From: CADCTB01 sp964479465 | GTDB lineage: Bacteria > Actinomycetota > Acidimicrobiia > Acidimicrobiales > AC-14 | NCBI GenBank assembly: GCA_964479465.1 | Contig: CAYZMG010000026.1 | Location: 1 to 51,427, forward strand | Reading direction: 5' to 3' | DNA length: 51,427 nucleotides | Shown: in pieces, positions 1 through 8,965 of the stretch | Numbering within the stretch: the stretch's first letter is position 1 | Layout of the letters: every line of letters starts with the position of its first letter | Position numbers and translations under genes: made by a program | Notes under the pieces: generated by a model | The model's input: only the letters and a program-made list of their open reading frames with translations | What the model was told of the DNA's origin: nothing | Database searches by the model: none

Positions 1-201
1 GGGGGGCTGGGCGCCCTTCTGGAGCCAGGCGACGGCCTTGTCATTGTCGACCTTGATCAGCGAGGGCTCCTGGCGGGGGTCGTACGTCCCGAAGATCTCG
101 ATGAACCGGCCGTCGCGAGGCGACCGCCCGTCGGCGGCGACGAGCCGGTAGGTCGGCTGCTTCTTCTTACCCATCCGCATCAGGCGGAGCTTGACGGCCA
201 C
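1..201 (-). CDS. rpsP: 30S ribosomal protein S16 (5' part, runs off the window)
   Basis: Structural protein of the small ribosomal subunit. The reverse strand from a GTG at 201-199 reads MAVKLRLMRMGKKKQPTYR, followed by a segment containing RDGRFIEIFGTYDP, which is the S16 signature. There are 67 codons with no stop, so the 3' end lies beyond position 1; the family is usually 80-150 residues. It lies 18 bp downstream of ffh on the same strand, the usual ffh-rpsP order in actinobacteria, where rimM, trmD and rplS would normally follow. Confidence 0.96.
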   Translation of the reverse strand, partial: MAVKLRLMRMGKKKQPTYRLVAADGRSPRDGRFIEIFGTYDPRQEPSLIKVDNDKAVAWLQKGAQPP

Positions 202-219
202 TTGCTGTCCTCTTTCCTG

Positions 220-1539
220 TTATCCGAAACTCGGTACTCGGGGACGGCCCTTGCCGCCGCCCTTGCCGAACATCCGCATCATCTTTTGCATGTCCTTGAA
301 CTGCTTGAGCAGCTGGTTGACCTCGTTGGTGGTGGTTCCGCTGCCCTGAGCCACCCGGAGGCGGCGCGAGCCGTTCATGATCTGGGGTTCCCGCCGCTCC
401 TCGGGGGTCATGGAGCGGATGATCGCCTCGATCCGACCGATCTCCTTCTCGTCGATCTCGGCGTTCTTCAATTCCTTCGGGATTCCGGGCAGCATACCGA
501 CCAGGTTCTGGATCGGCCCCATCTTCTTCACCTGCTGCATCTGCTCGAGGAAATCCTCGAGGGTGAAGTTGCCCTTCTGGAGCTTCTCGGCCGCTTTCGC
601 CGCCTCGTCCTGGTCGTAGGCCTGCTCGGCCTTCTCGATGAGGGTGAGAACGTCGCCCATGCCCAGGATCCGCCCGGCCATGCGGTCGGGGTGGAAGGCC
701 TCGAAGTCGCCGAGCTTCTCCCCCACGGAGGCGAAGGCGATGGGCCGGCCGATGACCTCCTTGACCGAGAGCGCGGCACCGCCCCGCGAGTCGCCGTCGA
801 GCTTGGAGAGGATCACGCCGTCGATCTGCAGCGACGCATGGAACGATTCGGCCACGTTGACCGCGTCCTGACCGGTCATGGCGTCGACGACGAGGAAGGT
901 GTAGTTCGGCGAGACAGCGGCGGAGATGCGGCGGGCCTCGTCCATGAGCTCTTCGTCGACGTGGAGGCGGCCGGCGGTGTCGACGATCACCACGTCCTTG
1001 CCCAGCCGGCGGGCCTCTTCGAGGCCGGCGTGGGCCACCGCTTCGGGATCGGTGGGCTCGGAGAAGACCGGGACGCCGGCCTGGCCGCCCAGGACCCGCA
1101 GCTGCTCGACAGCGGCCGGGCGCTGGAGGTCGCAGCCGACCAGGAGGGGGTTGCGGCCCTGGGACCGGAACCATTTGGCCAGCTTCCCGCAGGCGGTGGT
1201 CTTGCCGGAGCCCTGGAGGCCGGCGAGCATGACGACCGTCGGGGGCTTCGAGGCGTAGGTGATCTTGAGGTTCTCGCCGCCCAGAGCGTTGACCAGCTCC
1301 TGGTGGACGATCTTGATGACCTGCTGGGCCGGGCTGAGGCTGGCGTGCAGCTCGGCGCCGACGCACTGCTCCTTGATCCGCCCGACGAGGTTCTTGACGA
1401 CCTTGAAGTTGACGTCGGCCTCGAGCAGGGCGACCCGGATCTCCCGCAGGACCTCGTCGACCTCGGCCTCGCCCATGCGCCCGCGACCGCGCATGCGCTT
1501 GAAGATCCCCTCGAAGCGGTCAGAAAGGTTGTCGAACAT
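220..1539 (-). CDS. ffh: Signal recognition particle protein Ffh (SRP54)
   Basis: GTPase of the signal recognition particle; it binds 4.5S RNA and hydrophobic signal sequences and delivers ribosomes to FtsY at the membrane. The 439-residue protein has the N helical bundle (about 1-85), the G domain with P-loop GLQGSGKTT near 110, the DTAGRL and SKLDGDSRGG motifs, and a C-terminal M domain (about 300-430) with Met-rich helices such as MQKMMRMFGKG. Length is slightly short for the family (450-520), because the tail after the M domain is brief. It starts with ATG. It is transcribed after ftsY, from which it is separated by 93 bp holding a palindromic repeat, and before rpsP. Confidence 0.98.
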   Translation of the reverse strand: MFDNLSDRFEGIFKRMRGRGRMGEAEVDEVLREIRVALLEADVNFKVVKNLVGRIKEQCVGAELHASLSPAQQVIKIVHQELVNALGGENLKITYASKPPTVVMLAGLQGSGKTTACGKLAKWFRSQGRNPLLVGCDLQRPAAVEQLRVLGGQAGVPVFSEPTDPEAVAHAGLEEARRLGKDVVIVDTAGRLHVDEELMDEARRISAAVSPNYTFLVVDAMTGQDAVNVAESFHASLQIDGVILSKLDGDSRGGAALSVKEVIGRPIAFASVGEKLGDFEAFHPDRMAGRILGMGDVLTLIEKAEQAYDQDEAAKAAEKLQKGNFTLEDFLEQMQQVKKMGPIQNLVGMLPGIPKELKNAEIDEKEIGRIEAIIRSMTPEERREPQIMNGSRRLRVAQGSGTTTNEVNQLLKQFKDMQKMMRMFGKGGGKGRPRVPSFG

Positions 1540-1579
1540 GGCTACCCCAGGCTACCGGACGCCGCCCTCCTGACCGTTT

Positions 1580-1619
1580 TGGCTGCAGTGACGGTCGTAA
1601 GCGACCGTCAGTGCAGCCA
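1580..1619. repeat. Palindromic repeat, copy 1 (hairpin between ftsY and ffh)
   Basis: Arms of 18 nt at 1580-1597 and 1602-1619 enclose a 4-nt loop; 17 of 18 positions pair. The left arm is TGGCTGCAGTGACGGTCG. The same sequence with small changes recurs at 6970-7007. It lies just downstream of the ftsY stop, so it could act as a terminator or attenuator, but it lacks a T-tract. Its recurrence suggests a REP-like interspersed element rather than a gene-specific terminator. Confidence 0.75.
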
Positions 1620-1632
1620 GATCGGAGGGGGG

Positions 1633-2841
1633 TCAGGCGAACAGGGCGTCGATGAACTCGTCCGGGTCGAAGGGGATGAGGTCTTCGGCGGTCTCCCCGA
1701 GCCCGACGAGCTTGATCGGGATGCCCAGGTCGTTCTGGATGGCCAGGACGATGCCGCCCTTGGCCGTGCCGTCGAGCTTGGTGAGGACCACTCCGGTGAC
1801 CTCGACCGCCTCGGTGAACTGCTTGGCCTGGACCAGGCCGTTCTGGCCGGTGGTGGCGTCGATCACCAGCAACACCTCGGTGACCTTGCCCGGGGGCTTG
1901 TCGGCCACCCGCCGGACCTTCTTCAGCTCCTCCATGAGGTTGACCTTGGTGTGGAGGCGGCCGGCGGTATCGGCGAGGACGAGGTCGGTGTGGCGGGCTG
2001 CCGCCCGCTCCACGGCGTCGAAGACCACGGCTCCGGGGTCGCCGCCCTCGTTGCCCCGGACCAGGGTCGCCCCCACCCGTTTCGACCACAGCTCCAGCTG
2101 CTCGGCGGCGGCGGCGCGGAAGGTGTCGCCGGCGGCCATGATCACCGTGCGTCCCTCCCCCACCTGCTGGTGGCCGACCTTGCCGATCGTGGTGGTCTTG
2201 CCCACGCCGTTGACGCCGACGAACAGCCAGACGTTCGGCATGCCGGGCTCGATGCGCAGGGTGCGGTCGGCGATGGACAGGCGCTTCTTGAGGTTGTCCT
2301 TGAGGGCTTCGACCAGCAGCTCGGAGGTCTGGATGTTCTCGGCCTTGACCTGGGCCCGGAGCTGGTCGAGCAGGGCGGTGGTGGCGGTGATGCCGACGTC
2401 GGCCCGGATCAGGGCCTCCTCCAGCTCTTCCCAGGTCTCGTCGTCGATCTTGGTGCGGGAGCGGACGGAGCCCAGGTAGCCGGCCAGCAAGCCGCGGGCC
2501 TTGCCCAGGCGGTCGCGGAAGCGGGGTTTGACGGCAGTGGGGGCCGCCTCCTCCGGCTCAGCCTCGGGGACGGGGACTTCGCGGGCGCCGGCCAGGACGG
2601 CCTCGGCCTCGGCCACCACCTCGGCGGCCTGGCGGGCCAGTTCCTCTTCAGAGGGGATGCTCGGCCGCTTTGCCTTTTCCTTCTTGGGGGCCGGCGGCGC
2701 ACCAGAGGCCGTGGGCGGCGGCAGCGGTGCCGCAGGAGGCGGCTCCAGCTCGGCGTTGCGCCGGCGGGGCCGGGCCGCGATGAAGGCGGCAACCAGGCCG
2801 CTGACCACGAGGACGGCCAGCAGTCCCAGCACGATCTCCAT
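1633..2841 (-). CDS. ftsY: Signal recognition particle receptor FtsY
   Basis: Membrane-associated GTPase that receives SRP-ribosome complexes. The 402-residue protein begins with a hydrophobic segment (about 3-22), then a Pro/Ala/Glu-rich linker to about 95, then the NG domain: P-loop GVNGVGKTTTIGK, DTAGRL, TKLDGTAKGG, and GLGETAEDLIPFD near the end. The predicted N-terminal membrane anchor is typical of actinobacterial FtsY. It starts with ATG. It lies downstream of the Uma2-type gene and smc and upstream of ffh; smc-ftsY-ffh is a conserved actinobacterial order. Confidence 0.97.
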   Translation of the reverse strand: MEIVLGLLAVLVVSGLVAAFIAARPRRRNAELEPPPAAPLPPPTASGAPPAPKKEKAKRPSIPSEEELARQAAEVVAEAEAVLAGAREVPVPEAEPEEAAPTAVKPRFRDRLGKARGLLAGYLGSVRSRTKIDDETWEELEEALIRADVGITATTALLDQLRAQVKAENIQTSELLVEALKDNLKKRLSIADRTLRIEPGMPNVWLFVGVNGVGKTTTIGKVGHQQVGEGRTVIMAAGDTFRAAAAEQLELWSKRVGATLVRGNEGGDPGAVVFDAVERAAARHTDLVLADTAGRLHTKVNLMEELKKVRRVADKPPGKVTEVLLVIDATTGQNGLVQAKQFTEAVEVTGVVLTKLDGTAKGGIVLAIQNDLGIPIKLVGLGETAEDLIPFDPDEFIDALFA

Positions 2842-2885
2842 TGGCTCAGGCTACCGGTCCTGGCAAGGCCCCCGGAGGGCAGAAG

Positions 2886-3440
2886 TCAGCTGCCGGCGGC
2901 GAGGAGCGCAGCGACGTCGATCGAGAAGCCGGGAAGGTGTCCGGTGGTGAGCTCGGTGCCCGCCTCGAGCAGCGTCGGGGTCGGGTAGGTCTGCCCGTCG
3001 AGGCGGTATACCTCCACCCGCTCACCCTCGGGATCGACGATCCAATACTCCGCCACGCCGAACTGGGCGTAGAGCCGGCGCTTCCGCACCCGGTCGTGCC
3101 TCGCCTCGGACAGCACCTCGACGGCCAGGGTCGGTGGCCCCTGGAGGTTGGCCGCGGTGATCCTGCCGGTGTCGGCGTCGGCGACGAACACGATGTCGGG
3201 CTGCACGACGTTCGTCGGCGACAGGATGGCGTCATAGGGCGCGACGAACACCCGGCCGCCGCCGTGGCGCTCGACATGATCGCCGATCCGCCGGAAGAGC
3301 AGACCCACGATGTCCTGATGGCGGGTGTTCGGCGCCGGGGTCACGAAGACCTCCCCATCGACGATCTCGTAGCGCTTCCCGTCGTCGGGGAAGTCGAGGT
3401 AGTCCTCGTAGGTCCACGGGGTGGCGGGCCGAACCGACAT
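2886..3440 (-). CDS. Uma2 family protein (DUF820), PD-(D/E)XK nuclease-like
   Basis: Member of the Uma2/DUF820 family, which has a restriction-endonuclease-like fold and an unknown biological role. Visible signatures are the N-terminal WTYEDYLDFPDDGKRYEIVDGE, the acidic QPDIVFV strand, the LAVEVLSE strand (the D...ExV active-site arrangement), and AEYWIVDPEGERVEVYRL. It has about 184 residues, the usual family length. I prefer the ATG at 3440 because GAGG lies 5 nt upstream; a GTG at 3446 is also in frame. It follows smc by 12 bp and interrupts the conserved smc-ftsY pair. Uma2 genes spread widely and often sit alone, so no partner is implied. Confidence 0.88.
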   Translation of the reverse strand: MSVRPATPWTYEDYLDFPDDGKRYEIVDGEVFVTPAPNTRHQDIVGLLFRRIGDHVERHGGGRVFVAPYDAILSPTNVVQPDIVFVADADTGRITAANLQGPPTLAVEVLSEARHDRVRKRRLYAQFGVAEYWIVDPEGERVEVYRLDGQTYPTPTLLEAGTELTTGHLPGFSIDVAALLAAGS

Positions 3441-3452
3441 CGCCACCTCAGA

Positions 3453-6400
3453 CTACCGGTTGGCCGCCACTCGCTCGCTGACGACCCGCGACGACCCACC
3501 GGGCTGCATGGTGACTCCGTAGAGGCAGTCGGCGGCCTCCATGGTCCGCTTCTGGTGGGTGACGACCAGCAGCTGGGCCTCCTGGCGGAACTCGCCCAGC
3601 AGGTCGAGGAAGCGGGAGAGGTTGACGTCGTCCAGCGCGGCCTCGACCTCGTCGAGCAGGTAGAAGGGCGACGGGCGGCTGCGGAAGACGGCGAAGAGGA
3701 ACGCCAGGGCGACCAGGGACCGCTCGCCGCCCGACAGCAGCGACAGCTTGCGGACGTTCTTCCCCGCCGGCCGGGCCTCGACCTCGATTCCCGCCGCCAG
3801 CAGGTTGTCGGGGTCGGTGAGGCGCAGGCGACCCTGCCCACCGGGGAAGAGGGTCTCAAAGAGGCGGACGAAGTGGTCGGCGACGTCGGCGTATGCCGCG
3901 GCCAGCAGCTGGGCCATCTCCGTCTCGACCGCCCGGATGACCTTGGTCAGCTCCCGCCGGGTGCCTTTCACGTCCTCCAGCTGGGCGGCCAGGAAGGAGT
4001 GGCGCTCCTGCAGGGCTGCCAGCTCCTCCAGGGCCAGGGGGTTGACCGGGCCCATCAGGCGCAGCTCCCGCTCCAACTCCCGCACCCGGCTGGCCGGGCT
4101 CGTCCCGTCCTTCAGCTCCGGGCACTCGGCGGCGATGGCGGCGTCGGGCTCGCAGTCCAGTTCCCGGCGCAGGCTCTCGACCGCCGCCTCCTGGCGCATG
4201 CGCGACTCGGCTTCGTCCAGCTCGGCCCGGCGGAACCGCTCCCGAACCTCCTCCAGCCGGCGCTCAGCGCCGTGGCGCCGGCGGCGCAGCTCCTCCAGCC
4301 GCCCCGACGCGGTGGCCAGCGCCTTGGCCTGGCGGTCCCGGCGGGCCCGCACGTCGACCAGCTCGGCTTCGAGCACGGCGACGCGATCGGCGACCAGGGC
4401 GGCGAGGCGCCCGGTACGGGTGGTCAGCAGCTCGATCTGCTGGCGCCGGACGCCGGCGGCCTCCCGCTCGGCCCCATGGCGGGCCAGCCGGTCCTCGACC
4501 TCGCTGAGGCGCCGGCCGAGGTAGGCCTTGCGGTCACCCAGGGCGGTGGCCCGCGAGTCGAGGCCCGTGCGCTGGCTGCGCAGGGCCGAGATGCGCTCCT
4601 GGACCGCGGAGCGAGCAGCCGCCAGGCGGGCGGCCTCCTCGGCGCCGGCGGCCTCCTCGGCCTCCAGCACGGGCAGCAGGTCGGCCAGTTCGGTGATGCG
4701 GGCCTCTTCGTGCGCCAGCCGGCGGGCCAGCTGTTCGACGTGGGAACGCACGCCCTCGGCCTCGGCCATCGTCTCCCGCCGGCGGGTCTGGGCCCGGTCG
4801 AGGTCGGACCTGGCCGTGCGGGCGGCCCGGACAGCCACGTCGCGCCGCTGCGCCGCTTCGTTGGCCGCGGCGATCGCTCCCTCGGCCTCGCCGGAGACCT
4901 CGATCAGGCGGGCGCCGGAGGCCGCCGCCGCCACCACGGCCTCCTCGGAGCGGGCGCGGGCCTCGTCGAGGGCGGCGCGGGTGGCGGCCGTGCCCGTGTT
5001 GCCCCGCCGCCATGCGGTGGCGCCGAAGCGGTCGCCGGCCCGGGTCAGGGCGATGACGTCGGGGTGGGCCACGCTGACGTCGAGGGCCTCGGCCCAATCG
5101 CCGGCGACGACGACAGCGCCGGCCAAGAGCACGTCGAGCGCCCGCTCCACCCCGGGGTGCGACGAGCGGACGTGGGCCCGCAGCGGCTCGCCGGGGCAGC
5201 CGGCCGGGAGGGCCGGCGCAGGCTTTGACGGCGCCCCGAGTGCGAGCACGCCGGCGTCGTCGAGGCCGGCCAGCACCTGGCGGGCGGCGTCCACCCCGTC
5301 GACCACCACGGAGTGGGCCAGCTCGGCGGCCGCCGCGTTCCAGGCGTCCTCCCAGCCCTTGTCGACCTCGACCAGCCCGGCCAGGGGACCGAGCACGCCG
5401 GCCTCCCCGGTCAGACGGCCGGCGCCGGCGGAGCCCGCGGAGGCGGCCAGGGCCATGGCCAGCGCCTCGGCCCGGGCGGTCCACACCCTCTCGGCCGACG
5501 CCGTCTCCCGGGCCTCGGCCCGAGCGGCCTCATGCCGGGCGACGGCTTCGGTGCGCGCCGCCTCGGCAAGCTGGGCCTCGGCGACTGCGGCCCGCTCCTC
5601 GATGGTGATCCCGTCGACCTCGGCCCGCCGGCCCGTGGCCTGGACGTCGAACTCGGCGGCCTGCGCCTCCAGGGCGACGAGGCGCGCCTCCAGGCGGGCC
5701 ATCTCGGCCCGGCCCCGCTCGGCGCCGGCCTGGACCGCTCCCAGTTCGCCACGGGCCTCCGCCGCCCGGTTGGTGCGGGGCTCCGGGCCGGCGAGCGCAT
5801 CAAGCTCCCCGGCGACGGCGGCCTCGGCCTCGGCCAGCTCGGCCCGCAGGGGGGCCAGCTCCTCGGCTTCGGTGGTGACATCGACCAGTTCGGCGCTCAG
5901 GCGGGCCGCCTCGGACTCCAGCGCCGAGACCAGATTGGCGTCGACCGCCGTGTCCCGGTCACGCCCGAGCGACCGCTGGCGCTCGGCCAGCACGGCGGCG
6001 AGGCCTCGGGCCCGCTCCCGCAGGGCCTCCAGCCGGCCGGCGGCGTCGCCCAGCCCGGTGCCGCCGGCGGAGGCGACCCACGCCTCGGCGGCGGACACGG
6101 AGGAATCCAGGCCCCGCAGCTCGGTGCGGATGGACGCCTCGTCGGCGGCCAGGCGGGTTCGCGCGGTCGCCGCCGCCTGCTGGCGGGCGGCCAGGGCGGC
6201 CAGCTCGCGGCCAGCCAGGTGCAGGCGCAGAGCCCGCAGCTCAGCGGCCAGGGCGTCGTGGCGGCGGGCGGCGTCGGCCTGGCGCTCCAGGGGCTTGAGC
6301 TGGCGGCCCACCTCCCGGTTCAGGTCGGCCAGGCGCACGAGGTTGGCCTCTGTGGCCTCCAGCCGGCGCTCGGCCTTCTCCTTGCGCCGGCGGAACTTCA

Positions 6401-6905
6401 GGATGCCGGCCGCCTCCTCGATGATGAGCCGGCGGTCCTCGGGGCGGGCGTCGAGGACGGTGTCCAGGTTGCCCTGGGACACGATCACGTGCTGCTGGCG
6501 GCCGACCCCGGTGTCCGAAAGCAGCTCCTGGACGTCGAGCAGGCGGCACGGCGCCCCGTTGATGGCGTACTCGCTCTCCCCCGAGGTCCGGAAGAGCGTG
6601 CGGGTGATCGTGACCTCGCTCAGGCCGATGGGCAGCAGGCCGGCGGTGTTGTCGATGGTGAGGGTGACCTCGGCCCGGCCCAGCGCCGAGCGCCGGCCGG
6701 TGCCGGCGAAGATCACGTCGTCCATCCGGGTGGAGCGCATGGAGCGGGGCCCCTGGGCGCCCAGCACCCACGCCACGGCATCGACGATGTTCGACTTGCC
6801 GCTCCCGTTGGGGCCGACGACCGCGGTCAGGCCCGGCTCGAGCTCAAGAGTCGTGGGGTCGGCGAAGGACTTGAACCCCTTGAGCGTCAGCGACCGGAGA
6901 AACAT
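3453..6905 (-). CDS. smc: Chromosome segregation ATPase SMC
   Basis: Core subunit of the condensin-like SMC-ScpAB complex, which loads at parS and organises the chromosome. The 1150-residue protein has an N-terminal ATPase half with MFLRSLTLKGFKSFAD and Walker A GPNGSGKSN, a long Ala/Glu/Arg-rich coiled coil, a hinge at about 505-640 (GVLGPLAGLVEVDKGWEDAW onward), a second coiled coil, and a C-terminal half with the LSGGERSLVALAFLFA signature and Walker B YLLDEVEAALDD. Length and domain order are standard. It starts with ATG at 6905. It is followed closely by the Uma2-type gene and ftsY. Confidence 0.98.
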   Translation of the reverse strand: MFLRSLTLKGFKSFADPTTLELEPGLTAVVGPNGSGKSNIVDAVAWVLGAQGPRSMRSTRMDDVIFAGTGRRSALGRAEVTLTIDNTAGLLPIGLSEVTITRTLFRTSGESEYAINGAPCRLLDVQELLSDTGVGRQQHVIVSQGNLDTVLDARPEDRRLIIEEAAGILKFRRRKEKAERRLEATEANLVRLADLNREVGRQLKPLERQADAARRHDALAAELRALRLHLAGRELAALAARQQAAATARTRLAADEASIRTELRGLDSSVSAAEAWVASAGGTGLGDAAGRLEALRERARGLAAVLAERQRSLGRDRDTAVDANLVSALESEAARLSAELVDVTTEAEELAPLRAELAEAEAAVAGELDALAGPEPRTNRAAEARGELGAVQAGAERGRAEMARLEARLVALEAQAAEFDVQATGRRAEVDGITIEERAAVAEAQLAEAARTEAVARHEAARAEARETASAERVWTARAEALAMALAASAGSAGAGRLTGEAGVLGPLAGLVEVDKGWEDAWNAAAAELAHSVVVDGVDAARQVLAGLDDAGVLALGAPSKPAPALPAGCPGEPLRAHVRSSHPGVERALDVLLAGAVVVAGDWAEALDVSVAHPDVIALTRAGDRFGATAWRRGNTGTAATRAALDEARARSEEAVVAAAASGARLIEVSGEAEGAIAAANEAAQRRDVAVRAARTARSDLDRAQTRRRETMAEAEGVRSHVEQLARRLAHEEARITELADLLPVLEAEEAAGAEEAARLAAARSAVQERISALRSQRTGLDSRATALGDRKAYLGRRLSEVEDRLARHGAEREAAGVRRQQIELLTTRTGRLAALVADRVAVLEAELVDVRARRDRQAKALATASGRLEELRRRRHGAERRLEEVRERFRRAELDEAESRMRQEAAVESLRRELDCEPDAAIAAECPELKDGTSPASRVRELERELRLMGPVNPLALEELAALQERHSFLAAQLEDVKGTRRELTKVIRAVETEMAQLLAAAYADVADHFVRLFETLFPGGQGRLRLTDPDNLLAAGIEVEARPAGKNVRKLSLLSGGERSLVALAFLFAVFRSRPSPFYLLDEVEAALDDVNLSRFLDLLGEFRQEAQLLVVTHQKRTMEAADCLYGVTMQPGGSSRVVSERVAANR

Positions 6906-6969
6906 GTAATTACGAATCTACCGGGCGGCGGCGGCCGGCGGCGGATTTGCGCCGTTTTCACCTCGTTCT

Positions 6970-7007
6970 GGCTGCACTGGCGTGCGTATACGACCGTCAC
7001 TGCAGCC
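6970..7007. repeat. Palindromic repeat, copy 2 (overlaps the 3' end of the C45 gene)
   Basis: Arms at 6970-6986 and 6991-7007 around the loop TATA; 13 Watson-Crick pairs and one G-U pair of 17. The right arm CGACCGTCACTGCAGCC matches the right arm of copy 1 (1602-1619) at 16 of 17 positions. Here the repeat supplies the last codons and the stop (6997-6999) of the upstream C45 gene, as if it had inserted at the gene's end. It lies 64 bp upstream of the smc start. Confidence 0.7.
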
Positions 7008-8085
7008 GAAACGGTAGGTACGGCGACCGGCGGACGCCGCCGGCGGGATCGTCGCCCAGGTAGAAGGACACCTCCAGGCTGCGCTCGACGGCGTCGTAGA
7101 GGCTGTGCCAGAGGGTGCGCGACGGAGAAGCCGGATCCTCCCGGTGCACGCAGGCGTGCGCTGACTTGATGTCCTCCGGCGACATCCCCGAGCGGGCGGC
7201 CAGCGCGGCGGTCAGCCGGCGGGCCCGGGCGTAGGTGGCCGACGGGCCGTCGCCGGCGGGCAAGTCGTCAAGCGACGGGCGGCCGTGAAGGAGGTGGTTG
7301 GTGGCCACCTGGACCTCCCCGCCCCCCTCGACCAGGTGCTCGCGGTTGGCGGTGCGCTCCCAGACGAAGGAGTCGCCGCCGGCGTCGGCCACCAGGAAGT
7401 GGCACGGGAGGAACATCCAGTGCTGCTTGGCGCCCAGCAGCGTCTCCCGGGCCTCGGCGGTCGTGGCGCAGGTCTCCAGCACGAAGCGCAGCAGCTGGAT
7501 CTCGTTGAGCCCGACCGCCGGCGCCAGGGTGGCGTCGGCGTCGACGGGCTCGTCTATGGCCAGCAGGGCGACGACCAGCCCCTCGGAGTTGACCCCGTCG
7601 ATGCAGCCCCCCAGGAGCTCGTAGGCGCAGAGGAAGAGGCACGACGGGCCGCCGTCGGACGGATGGGTCTCGACCACGTAGGGCCGGGCTGTCATGGGCA
7701 GCTCCCCCGGCTGGGCATCGCCGCCCAGGATCTCCGTGAGCGTGCCGGTAGGGAAGTCGTAGTTGCGGCTCAGCGTGGCGTGCCCCGACGCTGTCGACGC
7801 CGGCGGCAGCCAGGCCACCGAACAGCCCGGTGCCCCGCCCAGGTAGGCGAGCAGCCCCAGCTCCACCGAATCGTCGTCGACCGCCCCGCCGTGCACGTCG
7901 GCCACGCCCCGCATGCGCTGGAAGTGCGCCGGCCACTCGCTGCGGTACCAGCGCCGGCGGGCCCGGGTGACGAGAGGGTCGCCGCCGACCGCCGGCGCCA
8001 CCCCGTGGCGCTCCTGGGCCATCGCCGCCAGCTGGGCGCCGATCTCCCGGTTCGTCCCCCTCAGAACGAGGTGGCCGACCTCCAT
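6997..8085 (-). CDS. C45-type autoproteolytic acyltransferase/hydrolase
   Basis: Resembles the C45 (acyl-CoA:6-aminopenicillanate acyltransferase-like) branch of the Ntn-hydrolases, which self-cleave before a cysteine and then hydrolyse or transfer linear amides. The 362-residue protein has the candidate nucleophile C88 in GGAPGCSVAW, followed by a core with LSRNYDFP (the family's Ntn core) and LLGGCIDGVNSEGLVVALL. Cleavage would leave a subunit of about 87 residues and one of about 275, as in the family. It has no signal peptide, so it is cytoplasmic. Its substrate is unknown. It lies between mutM and smc, not a conserved position. The stop codon is inside a palindromic repeat. Confidence 0.8.
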   Translation of the reverse strand: MEVGHLVLRGTNREIGAQLAAMAQERHGVAPAVGGDPLVTRARRRWYRSEWPAHFQRMRGVADVHGGAVDDDSVELGLLAYLGGAPGCSVAWLPPASTASGHATLSRNYDFPTGTLTEILGGDAQPGELPMTARPYVVETHPSDGGPSCLFLCAYELLGGCIDGVNSEGLVVALLAIDEPVDADATLAPAVGLNEIQLLRFVLETCATTAEARETLLGAKQHWMFLPCHFLVADAGGDSFVWERTANREHLVEGGGEVQVATNHLLHGRPSLDDLPAGDGPSATYARARRLTAALAARSGMSPEDIKSAHACVHREDPASPSRTLWHSLYDAVERSLEVSFYLGDDPAGGVRRSPYLPFRLQ

Positions 8086-8122
8086 GTAGTCGCCCGGCCC
8101 GCCGGCGACGACGTTCAGATGG

Positions 8123-8965
8123 CTATACCTGACATTGGGGACACAAGAACGAGGAGCGTCCGTTGAACTTCACCCGGGCGATCGTGCTCCGGCACCGCCG
8201 GCAGGCGTCGCCCTCGCGGTCATAGACCTTGTGCATGTTCTGGTACTCGCCGGTGTTCCCGAACAGGTCGCGGTACTGCTCGTCGGAAAGCGACGACCCC
8301 CGGTGCTTGATGGCCTCCTGGAGCGTCTCCACCATGGCCCGGTACAACCGTCGGACCTCCTGGGACGACAGGGTCTCCGACGAGCGGTCGTAGCGCAGAC
8401 CGGCGACGAAGAGGATCTCGTCGCTGTAGATGTTCCCGATGCCGGCGCAGAACTTCTGGTCCATGAGCAGGGCCTTGAGCTTGGCCTTCCGGGCCACCAG
8501 CAGCTCGCCGAACTTGGTCCAGCTCATCATGTCCTCGACCGGGTCGAAGCCGAGATGGGCGAGCTCAGGCACCACGTCGGGCAGCTCCTCGGGCGTGGTC
8601 ACGAAGAGCTCGCCGAAGGTGCGGGGATCGATGAAACGGAGCTGGCCGCCCTGGGTGAAGGTGATGACCACGTGGGTGTGCTTGGTGAGGGGGTCGCGCG
8701 TCTCGTTGCGGGCCCGCAGGAACTGGCCGCTCATGCCCAGGTGGGCCACCAGGATGTCGCCGCCCTCAAGGCGCATGAGCAGGTACTTGCCCCTGCGCTC
8801 GACGCCGGTGATCTTGTGGCCCTCCAGCTTGGCGATGAAGTGCTTCTTGTTGGGATGGCGGCGGATCGACCGCATCCCGGTGACGTCGACCAGCTTGATC
8901 CGCTTGCCCACGACCTCCTTGTCCAGGTCGCGGCGGATGGTTTCGACCTCGGGCAGCTCAGGCAT
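8123..8965 (-). CDS. mutM: Formamidopyrimidine-DNA glycosylase (Fpg/MutM)
   Basis: Bifunctional DNA glycosylase/AP lyase that removes 8-oxoguanine and formamidopyrimidines. The 280-residue protein begins MPELPEVETIRRDL, giving the catalytic N-terminal proline and adjacent glutamate, and carries HLGMSGQF. A C-terminal zinc finger (two CxxC pairs, CRRC and CPQC) ends the protein. The helix-two-turn-helix is around GIGNIYSDEILF. It overlaps the rnc stop by 8 bp, so the two are translationally coupled. The rnc-mutM pair next to smc is conserved across actinobacteria. Confidence 0.97.
   Translation of the reverse strand: MPELPEVETIRRDLDKEVVGKRIKLVDVTGMRSIRRHPNKKHFIAKLEGHKITGVERRGKYLLMRLEGGDILVAHLGMSGQFLRARNETRDPLTKHTHVVITFTQGGQLRFIDPRTFGELFVTTPEELPDVVPELAHLGFDPVEDMMSWTKFGELLVARKAKLKALLMDQKFCAGIGNIYSDEILFVAGLRYDRSSETLSSQEVRRLYRAMVETLQEAIKHRGSSLSDEQYRDLFGNTGEYQNMHKVYDREGDACRRCRSTIARVKFNGRSSFLCPQCQV

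Noticed and set aside
202..2988. Very long open frames antisense to ffh/ftsY, smc, the CoA-ligase gene and the NRPS genes
   Set aside because: They result from GC-biased codon use; they show no recognisable domains, and their Arg/Pro/Gly-rich or Val/Leu-rich composition mirrors the real genes.
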